Part shown: positions 1 through 3,583 of the stretch, piece by piece
How the letters are laid out: each line of letters starts with the position of its first letter
How positions within the stretch are numbered: position 1 is the stretch's first letter
DNA from: Microbacteriaceae bacterium UBA4731
GTDB lineage: Bacteria > Actinomycetota > Actinomycetes > Actinomycetales > Microbacteriaceae
Direction of reading: 5' to 3'
DNA: 5,061 bases
NCBI GenBank assembly: GCA_002404115.1
Contig: DHJB01000044.1
Location: 1 to 5,061, forward strand
The notes under the pieces: model-generated
What the model was told of the DNA's origin: nothing
Databases searched by the model: none
The model's input: only the letters and a program-made list of their open reading frames with translations
Made by a program: the position numbers and the translations under genes

Positions 1-17
1 ACTTATTCAGCACCGTC

Positions 18-464
18 CTAGAGGACGTTGATGGCGCTGGCCCGCCAGCGGTGGTCGAGGCCCTCGAGACGAAGCGCGACCGCGCGCACGCGTACTTTGC
101 TGTGCACGATGACGACGGCCTCGATGACGCCGTCCCGCGGCTCGCAGACGGTGATGTTGCCGATGGTGATGGTCGGCCGCTGCGCGCGCTGCCCCTTGAC
201 GGCGCGCGCCCGCGACGACAGCACCACGCGTTTGAGCAGGTGCTTGTAGACATCGTCACTGACCCAGCGGGCGAGCTGGTCGAGTTCCCGCGCGCCGGCG
301 AGCACCTCGATGACGCACCGGGTGAGGTTGATCAGCAGCGGTTCGGGGTCGGGGAGTTCGCTGCGGGGGCTCGGCTGCTGCCCGAAGAAGTCGTCCTCCT
401 GGAATTTCTCGCCGCGCGCGTGTCCTGCGCTTGCGGCCGCGGCGTGGGGCAGGGGGTCGCTCAT
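18..464 (-). CDS. Rv3235-family conserved actinobacterial protein
   Basis: Encodes a 148-residue protein that I recognise from memory as the actinobacterial Rv3235 family (I believe also catalogued as DUF6459); its biochemical role is unknown. Seen in the sequence: a low-complexity acidic and proline-containing N-terminus (residues 1-42, including DDFFGQQ and LPDPEP), a helical core around 43-82 (NLTRCVIEVLAGARELDQLA, then WVSDDVYKHLLKR), a basic linker, and a beta-rich C-terminus (98-148) with CEPRDGVIEAVVIVHSK and a final RLEGLDHRWRASAINVL. There is no signal peptide or membrane segment, so it is probably cytoplasmic. The reading frame extends upstream to an ATG at 515, but I chose the ATG at 464 because a GGAGGA ribosome-binding site lies just before it and the extra 17 residues are arginine-rich and unlike the family. 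The stop is TAG at 18-20. In many actinobacteria this gene lies near secA, which would be to the left, outside the window. It is transcribed divergently from the 659-1267 gene. Confidence 0.88.
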   Translation of the reverse strand: MSDPLPHAAAASAGHARGEKFQEDDFFGQQPSPRSELPDPEPLLINLTRCVIEVLAGARELDQLARWVSDDVYKHLLKRVVLSSRARAVKGQRAQRPTITIGNITVCEPRDGVIEAVVIVHSKVRVRAVALRLEGLDHRWRASAINVL

Positions 465-467
465 TGC

Positions 468-473
468 TCCTCC
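468..473 (-). promoter_or_regulatory. Ribosome-binding site GGAGGA for the Rv3235-family gene
   Basis: On the minus strand GGAGGA is followed by GCA and then ATG at 464. GGAGG pairs with the 16S rRNA anti-Shine-Dalgarno tail at a spacing of 4 bases. The spacing is slightly short but acceptable. This site decides the start at 464 rather than the in-frame ATG at 515, which has no such element. Confidence 0.75.
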
Positions 474-599
474 GATGTCCGTGGATCCGATGCGTCTTCG
501 ACGGTGGTCTGGCATTTCGGTGGATCAGGAAGCCATCCCCTGTACGGGGGGTGCGTCCGTGGAGAGACTCAACCAGTCGGAGGGTCACGGTGTCTAGCG

Positions 600-605
600 C
601 TTATA
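600..605 (-). promoter_or_regulatory. Candidate -10 element TATAAG upstream of the Rv3235-family gene
   Basis: On the minus strand TATAAG matches the TATAAT -10 consensus at five of six bases and is one of the few A+T-rich points in this region. It would start transcription near 593 and give a leader of about 130 bases before the ATG at 464. No convincing -35 hexamer is seen. The DnaA-box-like 9-mer at 611-619 lies 5 bases upstream of it, so a protein bound there would cover the spacer. The leader contains a short hairpin (CCCC at 537-540, GGGG at 546-549, 5-base loop) of doubtful importance. Confidence 0.35.
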
Positions 606-610
606 TGGCC

Positions 611-619
611 TGTGGATAA
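611..619 (-). promoter_or_regulatory. Perfect consensus DnaA-box-like 9-mer (copy 1)
   Basis: The plus strand reads TGTGGATAA, so the minus strand reads TTATCCACA, the textbook bacterial DnaA box. It sits within the divergent region between the Rv3235-family gene and the 659-1267 gene, about 40 bases upstream of the latter's start. An 11-base version (CTGTGGATAAC, 610-620) recurs exactly at 1613-1623 in the other divergent region of this window. The match is seen directly; DnaA binding is inferred. It could instead be a common lineage-specific promoter motif. Confidence 0.5.
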
Positions 620-620
620 C

Positions 621-640
621 CCGAGCACCGCCGGGCACCG
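621..640 (+). repeat. Two tandem 10-base repeats in the promoter region
   Basis: CCGAGCACCG at 621-630 is followed directly by CCGGGCACCG at 631-640, nine of ten bases identical. A further partial match (GCTACCG) is at 645-651. The 10-base period puts the copies on the same face of the helix, immediately upstream of the putative -10 of the 659-1267 gene. They could be an operator or simply G+C-rich slippage. Confidence 0.3.
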
Positions 641-646
641 GGCGGC

Positions 647-652
647 TACCGT
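647..652 (+). promoter_or_regulatory. Candidate -10 TACCGT placed for leaderless transcription
   Basis: TACCGT fits the actinobacterial TAnnnT -10 pattern. It ends 6 bases before the GTG at 659, so the transcription start would fall on the first base of the start codon. This explains why no Shine-Dalgarno sequence precedes that start. No clear -35 is visible. The position fits well but the hexamer itself is loose, so support is moderate. Confidence 0.45.
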
Positions 653-658
653 CGGGAT

Positions 659-1267
659 GTGCGCTGGGACGACCTGTTTGACGATCTCGAGGGGCAGCTC
701 GAACACGAGCTGAACGCCGAAGAGACCGACCTCCGCGCCGAGGAGGAACGGCTGCGCCTGGGCCGGCTGTCGCTGCGGAACCGCCTGGCCAGCCTGGCGC
801 AGGCCCGAGGTTCCAGGGCGGCCGTTCTCCGGGTCGTCCTGTCGTCGGGGGAGACCATCACCGTGCGCCCGACCACCTTTGGCAGGGACTGGCTCGCCGC
901 CGACCTCGCCGCCGACCTCCTCGACGGCGCATCGGCCGGTGCCCAGTGCGTGCTCCCGCTGGCGGCCATCGCGGGTGTCGTGCTGCACCCGGACCAGGTG
1001 GCAGGTTCACTCGGCGCCGAATCGGAGTCGGCGGCGAGGCTCGTGGACCGGATCGGCCTTCCCTTCGTGTTGCGCGACCTGTGCCGCCGCCGCAGGAGCG
1101 TCGTGCTGCGCACCCCGGCAGGCCTGCTGACGGGCACCATCGACCGGGTCGGCCGCGACCACCTCGACCTTGCCATGCACGCGCCGGGGACGCCGCGCCG
1201 CGCGCCGGAGGTGCAGCAGTACCGGATCGTTCCGCTCGCGCAGATCCAGCTCGTGCAGCTGGGCTGA
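659..1267 (+). CDS. Uncharacterised protein: coiled coil plus two duplicated small beta-barrel-like modules
   Basis: A 202-residue protein that I cannot assign to a named function. Residues 1-50 (MRWDDLFDDLEGQLEHELNA onward, rich in E, L and R) look like a coiled coil. After that the protein contains one module twice. Module 1 (about 54-110) has strands around VLRVVLSSGETITVRP, then GRDWLAADL (75-83) and VLPLAAIAGVVL (98-109). Module 2 (about 146-202) has SVVLRTPAGLLTGTIDRV, then GRDHLDLAM (165-173) and IVPLAQIQLVQL (190-201). The G-R-D turn and the V-P-L strand match between copies, and the pattern resembles an Sm/LSm- or SH3-like barrel; that fold is an inference. There is no signal peptide or membrane segment. 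The start is GTG at 659 with no Shine-Dalgarno, probably leaderless; the N-terminal MRWD is what I recall of similar actinobacterial proteins. Its TGA lies inside the shared hairpin at 1261-1281, facing the HTH gene with 7 bases between stops. Confidence 0.85.
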   Translation: MRWDDLFDDLEGQLEHELNAEETDLRAEEERLRLGRLSLRNRLASLAQARGSRAAVLRVVLSSGETITVRPTTFGRDWLAADLAADLLDGASAGAQCVLPLAAIAGVVLHPDQVAGSLGAESESAARLVDRIGLPFVLRDLCRRRRSVVLRTPAGLLTGTIDRVGRDHLDLAMHAPGTPRRAPEVQQYRIVPLAQIQLVQLG

Positions 1268-1281
1268 CCTGCGGTCAGTCT
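1261..1281. terminator. Bidirectional hairpin embedding both convergent stop codons
   Basis: The arms GGGCTGACC (1261-1269) and GGTCAGTCT (1273-1281) flank a 3-base loop TGC. Six central Watson-Crick pairs are perfect (CTGACC/GGTCAG), extended by one G-C and two G-U wobbles. The TGA of the upstream gene (1265-1267) pairs exactly with the complement of the HTH gene's TGA (1275-1277). There is no U-tract on either side, so this would be the tract-less hairpin type often seen in actinobacteria. Its position exactly between convergent genes supports a two-way terminator; termination itself is inferred. Confidence 0.55.
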
Positions 1282-1562
1282 TCGGGACGGATGATCGTGC
1301 CACCGGAGAGTTCGGGAATGTTGGCGAAGTCGGATTGCTGCCACAGTGACATCCGTCTCGCCTCTTCGTATTTGGACTCGATGTACGACTCGAGCACCAC
1401 GCGCTCGACCCGCCACGCACCGCGGGCGCCGATATTGATGGCGGGCAGTTCGCCCGTACGGACCAGGTCGAGCGCTGCGGCAGCCGAGATGCTCAGGATC
1501 TCTGCGGTGTCGGCGAGGGTCAGGAATCGACCAACGGAATCGGAGGGCGCGGAATCGGTCAT
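1275..1562 (-). CDS. Small helix-turn-helix DNA-binding protein (MerR/BldC/excisionase type)
   Basis: A 95-residue protein with one winged HTH of the type found in MerR, BldC and excisionase-family proteins. Residues 13-40 (FLTLADTAEILSISAAAALD followed by LVRTGELP) give the two HTH helices. Residues 41-62 (AINIGARGAWRVERVVLESY) give the wing and following helix, with the basic-aromatic GARGAWRVER in the expected DNA-contact place. The C-terminal tail (63-95), which ends in TIIRPED, is longer than in BldC (about 68 residues as I recall) and could carry a partner or oligomerisation surface. There is no sensor domain. The ATG at 1562 has no Shine-Dalgarno but has GATAAT ending exactly 6 bases upstream, which suggests a leaderless mRNA. 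It is divergent from the SAF-ATPase operon with 129 bases between starts, so regulating that operon, itself or both is plausible but unproven. Confidence 0.9.
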   Translation of the reverse strand: MTDSAPSDSVGRFLTLADTAEILSISAAAALDLVRTGELPAINIGARGAWRVERVVLESYIESKYEEARRMSLWQQSDFANIPELSGGTIIRPED

Positions 1563-1568
1563 GAGTCG

Positions 1569-1574
1569 ATTATC
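1569..1574 (-). promoter_or_regulatory. -10 element GATAAT giving a leaderless start for the HTH gene
   Basis: The minus strand reads GATAAT, five of six matches to TATAAT, followed by six bases (CGACTC) and then the ATG at 1562. The transcription start would therefore coincide with the A of the start codon, consistent with the lack of any Shine-Dalgarno sequence. A -35 is not convincing (a weak TTCGGT lies about 20 bases upstream). Confidence 0.6.
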
Positions 1575-1613
1575 CGTCCGGAGTGCCCGCGGCCACCGAA
1601 TCTCGGACGCGGC

Positions 1614-1622
1614 TGTGGATAA
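1614..1622 (-). promoter_or_regulatory. Perfect consensus DnaA-box-like 9-mer (copy 2)
   Basis: The plus strand reads TGTGGATAA, a second exact TTATCCACA on the minus strand and the same orientation as the copy at 611-619, with the identity extending to 11 bases (1613-1623). It lies in the divergent region between the HTH gene and the SAF-ATPase operon, about 50 bases upstream of the HTH gene's predicted transcription start and 70 bases upstream of the SAF gene's ATG. It overlaps a possible -10 of the operon. Function is inferred. Confidence 0.5.
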
Positions 1623-1625
1623 CTT
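1620..1625 (+). promoter_or_regulatory. Weak candidate -10 TAACTT for the SAF-ATPase operon
   Basis: TAACTT fits the loose TAnnnT pattern and would start transcription near 1632, leaving a leader of about 60 bases that contains the ribosome-binding site. It overlaps the DnaA-box-like 9-mer by three bases, so a bound protein would block it. No -35 is recognisable. The pattern is loose enough to arise by chance. Confidence 0.22.
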
Positions 1626-1680
1626 GCCCGCGACTTCCGGCGGACGACAACGATGGGACCAGGAAGCCGTGAAGACGAGC

Positions 1681-1687
1681 GAGGTGG
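1681..1687 (+). promoter_or_regulatory. Ribosome-binding site GAGGTGG deciding the SAF gene start
   Basis: GAGGTGG ends 4 bases before the ATG at 1692, with its GAGG core 7 bases away. The in-frame ATG at 1653 has no comparable element, and the 13 residues it would add are hydrophilic and not family-like. The start is therefore set at 1692. Confidence 0.65.
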
Positions 1688-1691
1688 ACGG

Positions 1692-2327
1692 ATGAAGCGC
1701 GAAGCGGCGAAGACCAGGCGCACGCGATTCTGGTTCGATCCACGCTTCGCCATCGGGCTGGCATTGGTGGTCGGCTCCGTGGTCGGCGTCTACGCGATCG
1801 TGGCCGGCAGCGACCGGACCACGCCCGTCTATGCCGCGCGCGCGTCACTGGCGGTGGGTGACCGCATCGATGCCTCCGACCTCGTCGTCGCCCGCGTGCG
1901 CCTCGACGGTTCGGCCGGCCTGTACGTGACCCCGGATCGCCTCCCCGGGGACGGGCTCGTCGTCACGCGCACGGTCACGGCCGGCGAACTGCTCCCTCTC
2001 TCAGCGGTCGGTACGACAGCCGGCGCGCTCGTCACCAGCGTCGTAGTCGACCTGCAGGGCAAGCTGGCCGCGGCGATCCAGGCCGGATCCGTCGTCGACG
2101 TCTGGTCGGCCAGGCAGGGCGAAAACCAGAGATTCGGGCCGCCGTCCGTGCTCGTCGGGCGGGCATCCATCGTGCGAATCGTCGAATCGACCGGGCTCAT
2201 CACGGCCGACAACGGTCAGAGCGTGGAGATCCTGGTTCCCAAGGACAAGGTTGCCGCCGTGCTCGAGTCGATCGCGAACGGCGACGCGATTGCCGTCGTG
2301 CCCGTGAACACCGCCCTGGGGAAGTAG
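1692..2327 (+). CDS. SAF-domain membrane-anchored protein, CpaB/RcpC-like
   Basis: A 211-residue protein. A short basic N-terminus (KREAAKTRRTR) is followed by one hydrophobic helix at about 19-38 (FAIGLALVVGSVVGVYAIVA), giving an N-in anchor with the rest outside the membrane. Residues 46-103 form a SAF domain: VYAARASLAVGDRIDASDLV, then two L-x-P/V-type turns, ending in VTRTVTAGELLPLSAVG. Residues 115-205 resemble the CpaB/RcpC C-terminal region, with VVVDLQGKLAAAIQAGSVVD and VEILVPKDKVAAVLESIANG. CpaB/RcpC proteins help assemble or stabilise the secretin end of Flp/Tad pilus machines; actinobacteria lack an outer membrane, so their SAF proteins probably do something different. The length is a little shorter than typical CpaB (about 250-300 as I recall). 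The gene lies 2 bases upstream of a CpaE/TadZ-like ATPase gene, clearly one operon. No pilin or other Tad genes are visible here. Confidence 0.88.
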   Translation: MKREAAKTRRTRFWFDPRFAIGLALVVGSVVGVYAIVAGSDRTTPVYAARASLAVGDRIDASDLVVARVRLDGSAGLYVTPDRLPGDGLVVTRTVTAGELLPLSAVGTTAGALVTSVVVDLQGKLAAAIQAGSVVDVWSARQGENQRFGPPSVLVGRASIVRIVESTGLITADNGQSVEILVPKDKVAAVLESIANGDAIAVVPVNTALGK

Positions 2328-2329
2328 CG

Positions 2330-3583
2330 GTGGCTACCCTCGCGCTCGCCCTCGACCGGCACACCGAAGACCGACTGCTCGCCGACATCGTCGAGCAGGG
2401 CCACTCGATCCTCGCGCGGCTGTCCACCGCCCGCGAACTCGTCGCCGCGATCCAGCAACGCCGACCGGAGGTCGTGATCGTGGGGGCCGACAGCGCGACG
2501 CTCACAGCGGAACTCCTCGCCGCCTGCGACGCGAGCGGGGTCAGGGTCATCGCGCTCGCCGCATCCGACCACGACCGCCGCCACGCCGCATCGCTCGGCC
2601 TGCACGAGGTCGTGGATGCCGCAGCCGACTGGGCGGACATCGACGCGCTGCTGGGCGCCGGCATCGCCGTTCCGCTGCGGGTCGGCGACCGGGCGCGCGG
2701 GGTCGGCGCGCTGGCGGCCGGTTCGGTGATCGCCGTCTGGGGGCCGGCCGGCGCGCCTGGGCGCACGACTCTGGCGATCAACATCGCGGCGGAGATCGCG
2801 GCGGCGGGGCACACCGTCGTCCTCGCCGACGTCGACACCTACAGCGGGTCGGTCGCGCCGAGCCTCGGCATGCTCGACGAGGCCCCGGGGTTCGCGGCGG
2901 CGTGCCGGCTGGCCGGCTCTGACAGCCTCAGCCAGGCCGAGCTCGAACGCATCGCGCAGCGCTACAACTCGCCGCAGGGCGCGTTTTGGGTGCTCACCGG
3001 CATCGGCCGTCCGTCGCGCTGGCCCGAGCTCTCCGGCGACCGGGTCGCCCGCACGATCGACGCGCTGCGGCTATGGGTCGACTACGTCGTGCTCGACACC
3101 GGGTTCAACCTCGAAAGCGACGAGGAGATCTCCAGCGATCTGTTCGCCCCCAGGCGCAACGCCGCCACGCTCACGGCGCTGCGGGCAGCCGACCGGGTGG
3201 TCGCCTGCGGCCTCGCTGATCCGGTCGGCCTGGCGCGGTTCCTGCACGCCTGGGTCGAACTGGCCGAAGTGCTCACCACCACCCAGGTGAGCGTCGTGAT
3301 GAACCGGGTGCGGGCGAGCGCGGTCGGGTTCGACCCGAGCGGCCAGGTCGTCGGGGCGCTGCGCCGGTTCGGCGGCATTGAGTCGCCCATCCTGGTCCCG
3401 CACGACCAGCAGGGGGCGGACGCCGCCGTGCTCACCGGGCGCACGCTTCGCGACGCAGCGCCGAAGTCGCCGGCGCGGGCGAGCATCCGCCGCTTCGTCC
3501 GCACGGAAATCCTGCCGGAGCCCGCGGCGGCCAGGCTCAATCGGCGAGGGGAACCACGTCGACCCTGGCCCCGGGGCCGATGA
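2330..3583 (+). CDS. CpaE/TadZ-like ParA/MinD-family ATPase with pseudo-receiver domain
   Basis: A 417-residue cytoplasmic protein. Residues 1-117 look like a CheY-type fold (PEVVIVGADS at 46-55, VRVIALAASDHDRRHAASLG at 71-90), but the phospho-acceptor Asp position holds Val/Gly, so it is an atypical receiver as in TadZ. Residues 130-395 form a ParA/MinD ATPase. The P-loop is GPAGAPGRTT (138-147), with Arg145 in place of the usual Lys and no signature Lys at the deviant Walker A start. The Walker A' region is VVLADVDTYSG (163-173), and Walker B is DYVVLDTG (251-258) with Asp256. TadZ/CpaE proteins place pilus assembly machines at the pole and bind ATP despite unusual P-loops. The start is GTG 2 bases after the SAF stop, with GGGG at 2318-2321 as a weak ribosome-binding site, suggesting coupled translation. 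The last 15 residues (basic and Pro-rich, RRGEPRRPWPRGR) overlap the convergent membrane-protein gene by 47 bases and may be a recent extension. A MinD-like or septum-site role is an alternative. Confidence 0.88.
   Translation: MATLALALDRHTEDRLLADIVEQGHSILARLSTARELVAAIQQRRPEVVIVGADSATLTAELLAACDASGVRVIALAASDHDRRHAASLGLHEVVDAAADWADIDALLGAGIAVPLRVGDRARGVGALAAGSVIAVWGPAGAPGRTTLAINIAAEIAAAGHTVVLADVDTYSGSVAPSLGMLDEAPGFAAACRLAGSDSLSQAELERIAQRYNSPQGAFWVLTGIGRPSRWPELSGDRVARTIDALRLWVDYVVLDTGFNLESDEEISSDLFAPRRNAATLTALRAADRVVACGLADPVGLARFLHAWVELAEVLTTTQVSVVMNRVRASAVGFDPSGQVVGALRRFGGIESPILVPHDQQGADAAVLTGRTLRDAAPKSPARASIRRFVRTEILPEPAAARLNRRGEPRRPWPRGR
3529..3581. repeat. Inverted repeats and a 12-base palindrome in the convergent gene overlap
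   Basis: A perfect palindrome GGCCCCGGGGCC spans 3567-3578. It is accompanied by longer-range inverted arms GGCCAGG (3529-3535) with CCTGGCC (3564-3570), and ATCGGC (3540-3545) with GCCGAT (3576-3581). These lie where two genes meet tail to tail with no free intergenic space, so a hairpin here could end transcription from both sides. In such G+C-rich coding DNA short palindromes also arise by chance, and the alternative pairings are mutually exclusive. Confidence 0.25.

Noticed and set aside
471..492. Direct repeat TCCGATG at 471-477 and 486-492
   Set aside because: Only 7 bases, and the first copy overlaps the ribosome-binding site of the Rv3235-family gene; easily a chance repeat.
465..515. 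N-terminal extension of the Rv3235-family protein to the ATG at 515
   Set aside because: There is no ribosome-binding site at 515, the added residues are Arg-rich, and the ATG at 464 has GGAGGA upstream.
465..658. Replication origin based on the DnaA-box-like 9-mer
   Set aside because: Only one box per intergenic region, no clustered boxes or A+T-rich unwinding segment, and no dnaA or dnaN neighbours. A regulatory or dispersed site is more plausible.
51..713. Open plus-strand frame of 220 codons antisense to the Rv3235-family gene
   Set aside because: It lies opposite a recognisable conserved protein with a good ribosome-binding site, runs through the intergenic region and into the next gene, and has no recognisable domain. 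Such frames are common in G+C-rich DNA.
646..1416. Open minus-strand frame of 256 codons across the 659-1267 gene
   Set aside because: The product is dominated by Arg and Ser with no structural pattern, and it overlaps two better-supported genes and the hairpin between them. It is an antisense shadow.
2200..2838. Open minus-strand frames antisense to the SAF and ATPase genes
   Set aside because: Low-complexity Arg/Ser/Ala products with no domain, opposite clearly recognisable SAF and P-loop ATPase sequences.
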